From Pseudomonadota bacterium (GTDB lineage Bacteria; Pseudomonadota; Gammaproteobacteria; Burkholderiales; Rhodocyclaceae), in contig QQUN01000052.1 of the NCBI GenBank assembly GCA_008501585.1, positions 23,351 through 87,350 on the forward strand: a stretch of 64,000 nucleotides of DNA, in the 5' to 3' direction. The translations under genes and the position numbers were made by a program. The notes under the pieces are model-generated. The model did not search any database. It worked only from the letters and a program-made list of their open reading frames with translations, and had not been told where the DNA came from. Each line of letters starts with the position of its first letter. The stretch's first letter is position 1. Positions 25,913 through 35,046 of this stretch are shown here, piece after piece.

Positions 25913-26401
25913 ATGCTGACCGAAGCCCAGGCCTGGCAGGCGCTCGACGCAGTGGAAGACCCGGAGATCCCGGTGGTCTCGGTCACCGAGCTGGGCATCG
26001 TGCGCGAGGTCGTCGCCGAGGGCGATGCGCTGCGCGTGGTGGTCACGCCCACCTACAGCGGCTGCCCGGCCACCGAACTGATCGCCGAGAGCATCGTCGA
26101 TGCGCTCAAGGCGGCCGGCGCCGGTGCGGTGACGGTCGAGACCCGGCTGTCGCCGGCCTGGAGCACCGACTGGATCGCCGACGATGCGCGCGCCAAGCTG
26201 CGCGCCTACGGCATCGTGCCGCCGCAGTCGGCGGCGCCGGGCGGCGGCCAGGTGGTGCGCTTCATGTCGCGCACCCTGCCGTGCCCGCGCTGCGGCTCGA
26301 CGCGCACCACGCGCCTGTCCGAATTCGGTTCCACCGCCTGCAAGGCGCTGTATCGCTGCGAAGACTGCCGCGAACCCTTCGAATACTTCAAACCGATCTG
26401 A
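25913..26401 (+). CDS. paaD: PaaD, iron-sulphur/maturation protein of the epoxidase
   Basis: A 162-aa protein with an N-terminal DUF59/MIP18-like domain (about 1-100; DPEIPVVSVTELGIVREV and TPTYSGCPATELI with the conserved Cys) and a C-terminal zinc-ribbon-like part (CPRCGS...CEDC, about 125-150). PaaD is required for phenylacetyl-CoA epoxidase activity in vivo, probably in assembly of metal centres. A GTG at 25904, overlapping the paaC stop as GTGA, is an equally plausible start and would add three residues. Ends 20 nt before paaE. Confidence 0.92.
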   Translation: MLTEAQAWQALDAVEDPEIPVVSVTELGIVREVVAEGDALRVVVTPTYSGCPATELIAESIVDALKAAGAGAVTVETRLSPAWSTDWIADDARAKLRAYGIVPPQSAAPGGGQVVRFMSRTLPCPRCGSTRTTRLSEFGSTACKALYRCEDCREPFEYFKPI

Positions 26402-26421
26402 AAAAGCTCGGGAGAGAGCGC

Positions 26422-27492
26422 ATGAACCCCAAATTCCACCCCCTCAAGATTGCCGAAGTGCGGCGCGAGACGGCCGACTCGGTGAGCCTGCGCTTTGCCG
26501 TGCCGGCCGAATTGGCCGAGGACTACCGCTTCGTGCAGGGCCAGCACCTGACGCTCAAGGCCCGTGTCGACGGTCAGGATGTGCGCCGCTCCTATTCCAT
26601 CTGCGCTGGTGTCGATGACGGCGAGCTGCGCGTGGCCATCAAGCAGGTCAAGGGCGGCCTGTTCTCCAGCTGGGTCAACGGCGGCGCCCTCAAGGCCGGC
26701 GACACCGTCGAGGTGATGACGCCGGAGGGGCGCTTCCACGCCCCGCTCGATGCGGCCAATGCCAAGCACTATGTGGCCTTTGCCGCCGGCAGCGGCATCA
26801 CCCCGATCCTCTCGCTGATCAAGACCACGCTGGCGCGCGAGCCGGGCAGCCGCTTCACCCTGGTGTATGGCAACCGCGGCACCAAGAGCGTGATGTTCGG
26901 CGAGGCGCTGGAGGACATCAAGAACCGCTACCTGACCCGCTTCACCTTCTACTCGCTGTTCTCGCGTGAGGCGCAGGACGTGCCCCTGTTCAACGGTCGG
27001 CTCGACCAGGCCAAGGTGGCCGCCTTCCTCGACACGCTGATCCCGGTCGACGACATCGACGAGGCCTTCATCTGCGGGCCCGGCGCGATGATCGACGAGG
27101 TCGAGGCGGCGCTCCTGGCCGCCGGCATGGACGCCGGCCATATCCACCTGGAGCGCTTCGGCGTGCCCGACGCGGCGCCCACCCATCATGCCGAGCCGGG
27201 CGATGCCGCGGCGGCGACCATCACCCTGATCCAGGACGGCCTGCGCCGCGAGGTGGCCTTCCGCAAGGACGACCCGTCGATCCTCGACGTGGCGCTGGGC
27301 GCCGGCATGGACCTGCCGTACGCCTGCAAGGGTGGGGTATGCTGCACCTGCCGCGCCAAGGTGCTCGAAGGCCGTGTCCGCATGGACAAGAACTTCGCCC
27401 TCGAGCAGACCGATGTGGACGCCGGCTATGTGCTCACCTGTCAGGCCCATCCGCTCACCGAGCGGGTCGTCATCAGTTTTGACGAGCGTTGA
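26422..27492 (+). CDS. paaE: Phenylacetyl-CoA epoxidase reductase PaaE
   Basis: A 356-aa flavin/iron-sulphur reductase that passes electrons from NADPH to PaaA. The N-terminal FAD domain carries RRSYSICAG (53-61), the NAD(P) domain AAGSGITPILSLIKTTL, and the C-terminal plant-type [2Fe-2S] ferredoxin domain the cysteines Cys302, Cys307, Cys310 and Cys340 (CKGGVCCTC and LTCQAHP). Domain order FAD-NAD-ferredoxin is that of PaaE. GGAGAG at 26411-26416 supports the start. Last gene of the epoxidase block, 50 nt before the TetR regulator. Confidence 0.96.
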   Translation: MNPKFHPLKIAEVRRETADSVSLRFAVPAELAEDYRFVQGQHLTLKARVDGQDVRRSYSICAGVDDGELRVAIKQVKGGLFSSWVNGGALKAGDTVEVMTPEGRFHAPLDAANAKHYVAFAAGSGITPILSLIKTTLAREPGSRFTLVYGNRGTKSVMFGEALEDIKNRYLTRFTFYSLFSREAQDVPLFNGRLDQAKVAAFLDTLIPVDDIDEAFICGPGAMIDEVEAALLAAGMDAGHIHLERFGVPDAAPTHHAEPGDAAAATITLIQDGLRREVAFRKDDPSILDVALGAGMDLPYACKGGVCCTCRAKVLEGRVRMDKNFALEQTDVDAGYVLTCQAHPLTERVVISFDER

Positions 27493-27542
27493 GATGGTCG
27501 CCCCGACGGTGAGCGTTTTGCATTCGAACGGGCAACACACTC

Positions 27543-28166
27543 ATGGCACGAACCAAAGCAGCCAACCACGACCAGCAACGCAACGCCATCCTCGCGAAGG
27601 CGGCGGAGCTGTTTGCCGACAAGGGCTTTCACGCCACCTCCATGTCGCAGCTGGCGGCCGCCTGCGGCGTCTCCAAGCCACTGCTCTACCACTATGCCAA
27701 GGACAAGGCGGAGATGCTGTTCAGCGTGGCGGACAGCTACATGGACACGCTGGTGGATCTGGTCGACGAGGTCGAATCCGAGGCGCTGCCGCCGGAGGCG
27801 CATCTGCGCCGGCTGATCGCCCGTTTTCTCGAAACCTACGCCACGGCGCACAGCCATCACCGCGTGCTGGTGCAGGACGTGCGACACCTGGACGAGGCGC
27901 CGCGCCAGCAGGTGGCCGACAAGGAACGGGCGGTGGTCGCGGCCTTCGCACGGGCGGTGGCGGCGGTCGAACCGGGCATCAGCGTCAAGGGCCTGGACAA
28001 GGTCGTGGCGATGATCCTGTTCGGGATGATGAACTGGACCTTCACCTGGCTGCGCGCCAACGGCCCGCTGACCTACGAGGACATGGCGCCGCTGGTGACC
28101 GGCATCCTGCTCAACGGGGTGCACGGCACGCTGGGCGAGCGCAAGAACACCAACGTGCCCGCCTGA
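27543..28166 (+). CDS. paaR: TetR-family regulator, probable PaaR
   Basis: A 207-aa TetR-family repressor. The helix-turn-helix is in TSMSQLAAACGVSKPLLYHYAKDK (about 32-55, given as family landmark), followed by an all-helical ligand domain. Position inside the paa cluster, between paaE and paaJ on the same strand, and the palindrome upstream of paaG make it the likely phenylacetyl-CoA-responsive regulator known as PaaR in betaproteobacteria. No palindrome was found immediately upstream of the gene itself. An 8-bp stem CACCGGCC/GGCCGGTG (28176-28195) follows the stop. Confidence 0.85.
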   Translation: MARTKAANHDQQRNAILAKAAELFADKGFHATSMSQLAAACGVSKPLLYHYAKDKAEMLFSVADSYMDTLVDLVDEVESEALPPEAHLRRLIARFLETYATAHSHHRVLVQDVRHLDEAPRQQVADKERAVVAAFARAVAAVEPGISVKGLDKVVAMILFGMMNWTFTWLRANGPLTYEDMAPLVTGILLNGVHGTLGERKNTNVPA

Positions 28167-28230
28167 CGCGGCGCGCACCGGCCTGCGGGCCGGTGGCGAC
28201 ACGTCATCGGGCACATCGAGGGAGACTGAT

Positions 28231-29436
28231 GTGCTGCATGACGTGTTGATCTGTGACGGCGTTCGCACGCCTTTCGGCCGCTACGGCGGCGCCCTGTCCG
28301 GCGTGCGTGCCGACGACCTGGCCGCGATTCCCATCCGTGCGCTGATCGCGCGCAACCCCGGCGTCGACTGGACGGCGGTGGACGACCTCTACTACGGCTG
28401 CGCCAACCAGGCCGGCGAAGACAACCGCAACGTGGCGCGCATGGCCGGCCTGCTCGCCGGGCTGCCGGCCGACGTGCCCGGCGCCACGCTCAACCGCCTG
28501 TGCGGCTCGGGGCTGGACGCCATCGGCACCGCGGCGCGTGCCATCCGCTGCGGCGAGGCCCGGCTGATGATCGCCGGCGGCGTCGAGAGCATGAGCCGCG
28601 CGCCCTTCGTGCTGGGCAAGGCCGACAGCGCCTTCTCGCGCAGCGCCAAGATCGAGGACACCACCATCGGCTGGCGCTTCGTGAACGCGAAAATGAAGGC
28701 CGAATACGGCATCGATTCGATGCCCGAGACGGCGGAGAACGTGGCCGACGAATTCGGCATCGTCCGTGCCGACCAGGACGCCTTCGCGCTGCGCAGCCAG
28801 CAGCGCTACGCCGCCGCCGCGGCGCGCGGCTTCTTCGACGGCGAACTGGTGCCGGTCAGCATCCCGCAGAAAAGGGGCGACCCGGTGGTGGTCAGCGTAG
28901 ACGAGCATCCGCGCGAAACCTCGCTCGAAGCGCTCGGCCGGCTCAAGGGCGTGGTGCGCCCCGACGGCACGGTGACCGCCGGCAACGCCTCGGGTGTGAA
29001 CGACGGATCGGTGGCGCTGCTGCTGGCCAACCGCGAGGCCGCCGAGCAGTACGGACTCACGCCCCGGGGCCGCGTCGTGGCCATGGCCACGGCCGGCGTG
29101 CCGCCGCGCATCATGGGCATCGGCCCGGCGCCGGCGGCAAAAAAGGCGCTGGCGATGGCCGGGCTGAGCATCGCGCAGATGGACGTCATCGAACTCAACG
29201 AAGCCTTTGCCGCCCAGGGCCTGGCCGTGCTGCGCCAGCTCGGGCTGGCGGACGATGCGTCGCAGGTCAATCCCAACGGCGGCGCGATCGCCATCGGTCA
29301 TCCGCTGGGTGCCTCGGGCGCGCGACTGGCACTGACCGCACTGCGCCAGCTGGAGGCGAGCGGTGGGCGCTATGGCCTGGCCATGATGTGCATCGGGGTG
29401 GGGCAGGGCATTGCCTTGGTGATTGAGCGAATTTAA
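28231..29436 (+). CDS. paaJ: 3-Oxoadipyl-CoA/3-oxo-5,6-dehydrosuberyl-CoA thiolase PaaJ
   Basis: A 401-aa thiolase. Nucleophile Cys91 in LNRLCGSGLDAI, general base His357 in GHPLGASGAR and Cys387 in MCIGVGQG are in place. Length and the long loop with NAKMKAEYGIDSMPETAENV match the PaaJ/PcaF group rather than acetyl-CoA acetyltransferases. It cleaves the two 3-oxo intermediates of the pathway, giving acetyl-CoA and finally succinyl-CoA. It starts with GTG at 28231, 7 nt after GAGGGA. Followed by the ABC importer genes on the same strand. Confidence 0.93.
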   Translation: MLHDVLICDGVRTPFGRYGGALSGVRADDLAAIPIRALIARNPGVDWTAVDDLYYGCANQAGEDNRNVARMAGLLAGLPADVPGATLNRLCGSGLDAIGTAARAIRCGEARLMIAGGVESMSRAPFVLGKADSAFSRSAKIEDTTIGWRFVNAKMKAEYGIDSMPETAENVADEFGIVRADQDAFALRSQQRYAAAAARGFFDGELVPVSIPQKRGDPVVVSVDEHPRETSLEALGRLKGVVRPDGTVTAGNASGVNDGSVALLLANREAAEQYGLTPRGRVVAMATAGVPPRIMGIGPAPAAKKALAMAGLSIAQMDVIELNEAFAAQGLAVLRQLGLADDASQVNPNGGAIAIGHPLGASGARLALTALRQLEASGGRYGLAMMCIGVGQGIALVIERI

Positions 29437-29440
29437 TAAA

Positions 29441-29456
29441 AACAAACGCATTTGTT
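29441..29456. promoter_or_regulatory. Perfect palindrome upstream of the importer operon
   Basis: AACAAACGCATTTGTT has perfect AACAAA/TTTGTT arms and lies 5 nt after the paaJ stop, 70 nt before the binding-protein gene. It could be an operator or a small terminator-like stem; no T run follows immediately. Confidence 0.4.
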
Positions 29457-29526
29457 ATGTGGTAATTTTTCGTTGGCGCCGCCGCGCACCACCGGTGGGC
29501 GCCGATAACAACCAGGAGGAGACAAA

Positions 29527-30678
29527 ATGAAAATGCACAAGACCGTTCTGGCCGCCGCCCTCGGCATGGCCTTTGTCAGTGGCGCCGCGCTGGCCGACAT
29601 CAACGTCGGCGTGTCGGTGTCGGCCACCGGGCCCGCCGCGTCGCTGGGCATCCCGGAAAAGAACACCCTCACCCTGCTGCCGACCACCATCGCCGGCCAG
29701 AAGGTGAACTACATCGTCCTCGACGACGCCTCCGACACCACCACCGCGGTCAAGAACATCCGCAAGCTGGTGTCCGAGGACAAGGTGGATGTGGTGATCG
29801 GCTCGACCATCACCCCCAACTCGCTGGCGATGATCGACGTGGCCGCCGAGACGCAGACGCCGATGATCTCCATGGCCGCCTCGAGCAAGATCGTCGACCC
29901 GGTCGACGACAAGCGCCGCTGGGTCTTCAAGACCCCGCAGAACGACCAGCAGATGGCCACCGCCATCGTCTCGCACATGGTCGATGCCGGGGTGAAGACG
30001 GTCGGCTTCATCGGCTTTGCCGACGCCTACGGTGAAGGCTGGTGGGAGCAGTTCGCAGCCATCGCCGAAGCACGCAAGATCAAGATCGTGGCCAATGAGC
30101 GCTACAAGCGCTCGGACACCTCGGTGACCGGCCAGGTGCTCAAGCTGTATGCCGCCAAGCCCGACGCGATCCTCATCGCCGGCGCCGGCACCCCGGCGGC
30201 CCTGCCGCAGAAGACGCTCAAGCAGCGCGGCTACGCCGGCAAGATCTACCAGACCCACGGTGTGGCCAACAATGACTTCCTGCGCGTGTGTGGCGCCGAC
30301 TGCGAAGGCACCTTCCTGCCCGCCGGCCCGGTGCTGGTGGCAGAGCAACTGCCGGCCGACAACCCGGTGCGCGCCACGGCCCAGGAGTATGTGAGCAAGT
30401 ACGAGGCGGCCTTCGGCAAGGGCTCGGTGTCGACCTTCGGCGGTCACGCCTGGGATGCCGGCGCGTTGCTCGCCGCCGCCGTGCCGGCCGCGCTCAAGGG
30501 CGGCCAGCCGGGCACGCCGGAATTCCGTGCAGCGATGCGTGATGCGCTCGAAGGCCTGAAGGAAGTGGCCGGCTCGCACGGCATCTTCAACATGAGCCCG
30601 ACCGACCACCTCGGCCTGGACCAGCGCTCGCGCGTGATGGTGCAGATCAAGGGCGGCGCCTGGCAGATGGTGAAGTAA
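29527..30678 (+). CDS. Branched-chain-type ABC transporter substrate-binding protein
   Basis: A 383-aa periplasmic binding protein of the Leu/Ile/Val (type I) family with a signal peptide (about 1-22, ending SGAALA). The two-lobed fold is evident: DDASDTTTAVKNIRKLVSEDKVD and SMAASSKIVDP segments are typical ligand-contact regions. Placed right after the paa genes and before matching permease and ATPase genes, it is probably the receptor for phenylacetate or a related aromatic acid, as proposed for similar operons in Azoarcus; amino-acid uptake is the alternative. A strong AGGAGGAG site precedes the start. Confidence 0.88.
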   Translation: MKMHKTVLAAALGMAFVSGAALADINVGVSVSATGPAASLGIPEKNTLTLLPTTIAGQKVNYIVLDDASDTTTAVKNIRKLVSEDKVDVVIGSTITPNSLAMIDVAAETQTPMISMAASSKIVDPVDDKRRWVFKTPQNDQQMATAIVSHMVDAGVKTVGFIGFADAYGEGWWEQFAAIAEARKIKIVANERYKRSDTSVTGQVLKLYAAKPDAILIAGAGTPAALPQKTLKQRGYAGKIYQTHGVANNDFLRVCGADCEGTFLPAGPVLVAEQLPADNPVRATAQEYVSKYEAAFGKGSVSTFGGHAWDAGALLAAAVPAALKGGQPGTPEFRAAMRDALEGLKEVAGSHGIFNMSPTDHLGLDQRSRVMVQIKGGAWQMVK

Positions 30679-30720
30679 GCCCCCGGGCGCGCGGCATGGC
30701 CGCGCGCGATGACGCGAGAG

Positions 30721-30747
30721 CGCCCCCGCCGGACACGGGCGGGGGCG
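30721..30747 (+). promoter_or_regulatory. Stable intercistronic stem-loop between binding protein and permease
   Basis: CGCCCCCGCC (30721-30730) and GGCGGGGGCG (30738-30747) form a perfect 10-bp stem with a 7-nt loop and no following T run. In such operons a hairpin here usually protects the abundant binding-protein message and lowers permease expression; that role is inference. Confidence 0.6.
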
Positions 30748-30819
30748 GCTCGACGCGACCCACTCTTGAGGCGTGTTGCGCGCAGGCGCTGACGACCGGC
30801 TGCACACGGGGTTCGTCCC

Positions 30820-31857
30820 ATGGATTTTGAAATTGCAATGTTGCTCGGCCAGGACGGGGTGACCAACGGCGCCATCTATGCGCTGCTGGCGCTGGCGCTG
30901 GTGCTGGTGTTCGCCGTGACCCGGGTGATCTTCATCCCGCAGGGCGAGTTCGTCGCCTATGGCGCGCTGACCCTGGCCATGATCGAGGCGGGGCGCCTGC
31001 CCGGTACGGTCTGGCTGCTGCTCGCCGCCGGCGTGGCGGTGACGGTGCTGGACGGCACCGCGGCCTTGCGCCGCGGCGGCGGTGCCCGGCTGGCGGCCGT
31101 GGTGGGCTGGAACCTGCTCTATCCGCTGGCCTTGCTGGCGCTGTTGTGGACCGTGCCGACCGCGGGCTGGCCGCTGGCCGCCAAGGTGGCGCTGACGCTG
31201 GCCGTGGTGGTGCCGCTGGGGCCGATGATCTATCGCGTGGCCTACCAGCCGGTGGCCGAGGCGCCGGTGCTGATCCTGCTGATCGTGTCGGTGGCGGTGC
31301 ATGTGGCCATGGTCGGCCTTGGCCTGCTGTTCTTCGGTGCCGAAGGCTCGCGCACCTCGGCCTTTTCCGACGCCAGCTTTACGGTGGGGCCGATGATGGT
31401 CTCGGGCCAGTCGCTATGGGTGGTGGGCACCTCGCTGGCACTGATCGTCGCGCTGGCGCTGTTCTTCGGCCGCACCCTCTACGGCAAGGCCTTGCGCGCC
31501 ACCGCCATCAACCGCGCCGGCGCCCGGCTGATGGGCATTTCGCCGGCGCTGGCCGGGCGGCTGACCTTCATGCTGGCGGCGCTGATCGGTGCGCTGTCGG
31601 GCGTGCTGATCGCGCCGATCGCCACCATTTACTACGACACCGGTTTCCTGATCGGCCTGAAGGGCTTCGTCGCCGCCATCATCGGCGGCCTGGCCAGCTA
31701 CCCGATCGCCGCGCTCGGCGCGATCCTGGTCGGCCTGCTCGAAGCCTTCTCGTCCTTCTGGGCCAGTGCCTACAAGGAAGTCATCGTGTTTACCCTGATC
31801 ATCCCGGTGCTGGTGTGGCGCTCGCTGACCAGCCATCATGTGGAGGAAGACGAATGA
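30820..31857 (+). CDS. livH: LivH-type ABC permease
   Basis: A 345-aa inner-membrane permease with about eight to nine hydrophobic segments. It opens with GQDGVTNGAIYALLALALVLVF and contains the LivH loop GKALRATAINRAGARLMGI, where the ATPase docks. It is about 45 residues longer than most LivH because of an extra hydrophobic stretch around residues 65-115. Its stop overlaps the next ATG as ATGA, indicating coupled translation. Part of the importer that follows the paa genes. Confidence 0.9.
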   Translation: MDFEIAMLLGQDGVTNGAIYALLALALVLVFAVTRVIFIPQGEFVAYGALTLAMIEAGRLPGTVWLLLAAGVAVTVLDGTAALRRGGGARLAAVVGWNLLYPLALLALLWTVPTAGWPLAAKVALTLAVVVPLGPMIYRVAYQPVAEAPVLILLIVSVAVHVAMVGLGLLFFGAEGSRTSAFSDASFTVGPMMVSGQSLWVVGTSLALIVALALFFGRTLYGKALRATAINRAGARLMGISPALAGRLTFMLAALIGALSGVLIAPIATIYYDTGFLIGLKGFVAAIIGGLASYPIAALGAILVGLLEAFSSFWASAYKEVIVFTLIIPVLVWRSLTSHHVEEDE

Positions 31858-33695
31858 GCCAGTCCCGTTCCTCCGCCGCGCCGGCGCCGGTCACCGGCAA
31901 GGTGCCGCTGGTGCGCGCCCTGCCCTGGTTGCTGCTGGTGCTGCTCGCCTGCGTGCCGGTGACGCTGTCGCCGTTCTACGTGACCTTGCTCAACTACATC
32001 GGCCTCTACGCCATGGTGGCGCTGGGCCTGGTGCTGCTCACCGGCGTCGGCGGGCTGACCTCCTTCGGCCAGGGCGCCTTTGTCGGCCTCGGTGCCTACA
32101 CCACGGCGGTGCTGACCACCCATGAGGCCTTGCCCGTGTGGCTGGCCTGGGCGGGCGGCTCGCCGTGGCTGGCGCTGATCGTCGGACTGGTGCTGACCGC
32201 CATCGTGGCGGTGGTGCTCGGCTCGCTGACGCTCAAGCTATCGGGGCACTACCTGCCGCTGGGCACCATCGCCTGGGGCATCTCGCTGTACTTCCTGTTC
32301 GGCACCATGGAGGTGCTTGGCGGCCACACCGGCCTGACCGGCATCCCGCCGATCAGCCTGTTCGGCTGGGAGCTCGATCAGGGCGGCGAGATCTTCTACC
32401 TGATCTGGGCCTTCCTGCTGGTGGCCATGCTGACCACCCGCAACCTGCTCGACTCGCGCGAGGGGCGCGCCATCCGCGCGCTCAAGGGCGGCATGGTGAT
32501 GGCCGAGTCGATGGGGGTGGATACCTCGCGCTCGCGCATGATCATCTTCGTCATCGCCGCCCTGCATGCGGCCGCCTCGGGCTGGCTGTATGCGCACATG
32601 CAGCGCTTCGTGAACCCCACGCCCTTCGGGCTGCACATCGGCATCGAATTTCTCTTCATGGCCGTGGTCGGCGGTGCCGGCCATGTATGGGGCGCGGTGA
32701 TCGGCGCGGCGGTGATCACCATCCTCAAGCAATGGCTGCAGGACCTGCTGCCGGCGCTGTTCGGCGCCTCGGGCAACTTCGAGGTGATCGTCTTCGGGGT
32801 GATGATGGTCATCATCCTGCAGCGCGCGCCCAACGGCATCTGGCCGATTCTCACCCGGTGGTGGCCCGATCGGGGCGTCCGGCGCACGGTGGATGCCGGG
32901 GCGGCGCCCCTGCCGCGTCGCGAGATGCCGGCGGCCGGCGAGGTGCTGCTGCAGGCCATCGACGTCACCCGCAAGTTCGGCGGTCTGGTGGCCAACAACA
33001 AGATGAACCTGTCGGTGGCCGCCGGCGAGATTCTGGCGCTGATCGGCCCCAACGGGGCGGGCAAGAGCACCATGTTCAACCAGGTCTCGGGCGTCGATAC
33101 GCCGACCTCGGGCGAGGTGCTGTTCCGCGGGCAGGATGTGGCCGGCAAGACCGCCCGCGAGGTGGCGCGCCTGGGCATGAGCCGCACCTTCCAGCATGTG
33201 CGCCTGCTGCCCGAGATGAGCGTGCTCGAGAATGTCGCCATCGGCGCCCACATGCGCGGCAGCAAGAGCGTGCTGCCCGCAGCGTGGCGCATGGACCGCG
33301 CCGAAGAGGCCCGCCTGCTGGCCGAGGCGGCGCGGCAGATCGAGCGTGTTGGCCTGGCCGAGCACATGTTCGACGCCGCCGGCTCGCTGGCGCTGGGTCA
33401 GCAGCGCATCCTCGAGATCGCCCGCGCCCTGTGTTCCGACCCCTGCCTGCTGCTGCTCGACGAACCCGCCGCCGGCCTGCGCTATCGCGAGAAGCAGATC
33501 CTCGGCGAGTTGCTGCGCAAGCTGCGCGGCGAGGGCATGGCGATCCTGCTGGTGGAGCACGACATGGACTTCGTGATGGGCCTGGTCGACCGGGTGGTGG
33601 TGATGGAATTCGGCGAGAAGATCGCCGAAGGGCTGCCGGAAGAGGTGCAGAAGAATCCGGCGGTGCTCGAAGCGTATCTGGGCGGGGTGGCGTGA
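31854..33695 (+). CDS. LivM-LivG fusion: ABC permease joined to ATPase
   Basis: One 613-aa reading frame combines a LivM permease (about residues 1-340; [23 protein letters not shown] region and eight or so membrane segments) with a LivG ATPase (about 360-613). In the ATPase, Walker A GPNGAGKS is near 398-405, the signature reads [15 protein letters not shown] and Walker [12 protein letters not shown], with the switch His in VEHDMDF. The linker of about 25 residues is proline-rich ([12 protein letters not shown]). The frame is continuous, so this is a genuine fusion unless a sequencing error removed a stop. The last codon's TGA shares its A with the livF ATG. Confidence 0.9.
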   Translation: MSQSRSSAAPAPVTGKVPLVRALPWLLLVLLACVPVTLSPFYVTLLNYIGLYAMVALGLVLLTGVGGLTSFGQGAFVGLGAYTTAVLTTHEALPVWLAWAGGSPWLALIVGLVLTAIVAVVLGSLTLKLSGHYLPLGTIAWGISLYFLFGTMEVLGGHTGLTGIPPISLFGWELDQGGEIFYLIWAFLLVAMLTTRNLLDSREGRAIRALKGGMVMAESMGVDTSRSRMIIFVIAALHAAASGWLYAHMQRFVNPTPFGLHIGIEFLFMAVVGGAGHVWGAVIGAAVITILKQWLQDLLPALFGASGNFEVIVFGVMMVIILQRAPNGIWPILTRWWPDRGVRRTVDAGAAPLPRREMPAAGEVLLQAIDVTRKFGGLVANNKMNLSVAAGEILALIGPNGAGKSTMFNQVSGVDTPTSGEVLFRGQDVAGKTAREVARLGMSRTFQHVRLLPEMSVLENVAIGAHMRGSKSVLPAAWRMDRAEEARLLAEAARQIERVGLAEHMFDAAGSLALGQQRILEIARALCSDPCLLLLDEPAAGLRYREKQILGELLRKLRGEGMAILLVEHDMDFVMGLVDRVVVMEFGEKIAEGLPEEVQKNPAVLEAYLGGVA

Positions 33696-34450
33696 TGGCG
33701 AATGTGCTTGAGGTGAAGGACTTGTGCGTCTCCTACGGCAAGGTGGAGGCGCTGCACAACGCCAACCTGAGCGTCGGCGAGGGGCAGATCGTGACCGTGA
33801 TCGGCCCCAACGGCGCGGGCAAGACCACGCTGCTGTCGGCCATCATGGGCGTGCTGCCCTCGCGTGGCGAGGTGGCTTTCGACGGCCAGATCGAGCGTGT
33901 GCCCGAGGTCGAGCGCATGGTCACCCGAGGCATGAACCTGGTGCCGGAAAAGCGCGAGCTGTTCGGCGAGATGAGCGTGGAGGACAACCTCGTGCTCGGT
34001 GCTTTCCAGCGCTATCGCATGGGCCTGCGCGACCACGCCGACACGATGGACGAGGTGTATGCGCTGTTCCCCCGGCTCAAGGAACGCCGTGCCCAGATGG
34101 CCGGCACGCTGTCCGGCGGCGAGCGGCAGATGCTGGCCGTTGGCCGTGCGCTGATGGCCCGCCCGAAGCTGCTGATGCTCGATGAGCCCAGCCTCGGACT
34201 GGCGCCGCTGATCGTGCGCGAGATCTTCCGGATCATCGGCGAGTTGCGCAAGCGCGGGGTGTCGATCCTGCTGGTCGAGCAAAACGCCCGTGCTGCGCTG
34301 CAGGTGGCCGATCATGCCTATGTGCTGGAAACCGGCGAGGTGGCGATGAGTGGCCCGGCGCGCGAACTGGCTGACGACCCGCGTGTAATCGAGGCCTATC
34401 TCGGGCTCGGTGGCAAGCACCAGGACCGGCTGGCCGGGGTCGATGCGTGA
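33695..34450 (+). CDS. livF: LivF-type ABC ATPase
   Basis: A 251-aa ATPase subunit of the branched-chain-type importer. Walker [10 protein letters not shown] is near 38-46, the signature [15 protein letters not shown] is canonical, Walker B is [13 protein letters not shown], and the switch His position is replaced by Gln in [11 protein letters not shown], the LivF norm. It overlaps the fused LivM-LivG gene by one base. With the binding protein, LivH and the fusion it completes a full importer. An AT-rich gap and the hup gene follow. Confidence 0.92.
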   Translation: MANVLEVKDLCVSYGKVEALHNANLSVGEGQIVTVIGPNGAGKTTLLSAIMGVLPSRGEVAFDGQIERVPEVERMVTRGMNLVPEKRELFGEMSVEDNLVLGAFQRYRMGLRDHADTMDEVYALFPRLKERRAQMAGTLSGGERQMLAVGRALMARPKLLMLDEPSLGLAPLIVREIFRIIGELRKRGVSILLVEQNARAALQVADHAYVLETGEVAMSGPARELADDPRVIEAYLGLGGKHQDRLAGVDA

Positions 34451-34585
34451 TGCTGCAATGCAGCAACAAAAAAATAATTGACAAACACGGGTTGACGTCC
34501 GCGTTCAACAGGTAAAAATATGCGTCCCAAATCTTCAAAACCCCGTCAATACTTGCATCTGGCGACGCAAAGCAAGAATGTTCGG

Positions 34586-34594
34586 TGCTAGAAT
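34586..34594 (+). promoter_or_regulatory. Extended -10 element upstream of hup
   Basis: TGCTAGAAT (TG-n-TAGAAT) lies 48 nt before the HU start codon in a locally AT-rich gap (34451-34641). Further upstream TTGACA (34478) and TTGACG (34492) are possible -35 boxes of another start. Assignment is by pattern only. Confidence 0.5.
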
Positions 34595-34641
34595 CGGCGG
34601 CAAGGAAACACCCCCCCTTCTACTCCTATCCGAGGATCAAC

Positions 34642-34920
34642 ATGAACAAAGGTGAATTCGTCGAAGCGCTGGCCGACCGTATGGATGTTTCGCGCGCGCA
34701 AGCCGACCGTGCCGTGTCCGCCGTGCTCGACATCATTGCGGAAGAGCTCGCCAAGGGCGGCAAGGTGGCATTCACGGGTTTTGGCTCCTTCGAAGTGTCG
34801 AAGCGCGCTGCCCGCACCGGCCGTAACCCGCAGACCGGCGCGACCATCAAGATCGCTGCCTCCAGCGTGCCGAAGTTCTCCGCTGGCGCTACGCTGAAAG
34901 CCGCTGTCAACGGCAAGTAA
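34642..34920 (+). CDS. hup: HU-family nucleoid protein
   Basis: A 92-aa histone-like DNA-bending protein. MNKGEFVEALADRMDVS opens the dimerisation helices, GFGSFEVSKRAARTGRNPQTG carries the beta-arm with the Arg-Asn-Pro tip that inserts into the minor groove, and IAASSVPKFSAGATLKAAV closes the body. This is the HU rather than IHF type (no extended alpha-subunit tail). Own promoter region upstream and a perfect terminator downstream, so monocistronic and probably highly expressed. Confidence 0.95.
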   Translation: MNKGEFVEALADRMDVSRAQADRAVSAVLDIIAEELAKGGKVAFTGFGSFEVSKRAARTGRNPQTGATIKIAASSVPKFSAGATLKAAVNGK

Positions 34921-34942
34921 GCTCGACGATCGCGTCGTTCAG

Positions 34943-34968
34943 AAAAACCCGGCCGCGGCCGGGTTTTT
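34943..34968 (+). terminator. Terminator of hup
   Basis: The 26 bases are a perfect palindrome: AAAAACCCGGCC on the left and GGCCGGGTTTTT on the right, around a CG centre. The closing T run makes it a strong rho-independent terminator in both directions. Confidence 0.92.
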
Positions 34969-35046
34969 TATTGCCGCTGCGGCGCAGCGTCGATCTGTGT
35001 CACCCGCATGTGGTAAGAATAGGCACCCCCTCACAGGAGCATGCAG

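Noticed and set aside
31146..31853. Upstream extension of the LivM-LivG frame
   Set aside because: It is the shifted frame of livH; the ATG at 31854 with ATGA overlap is the real start.
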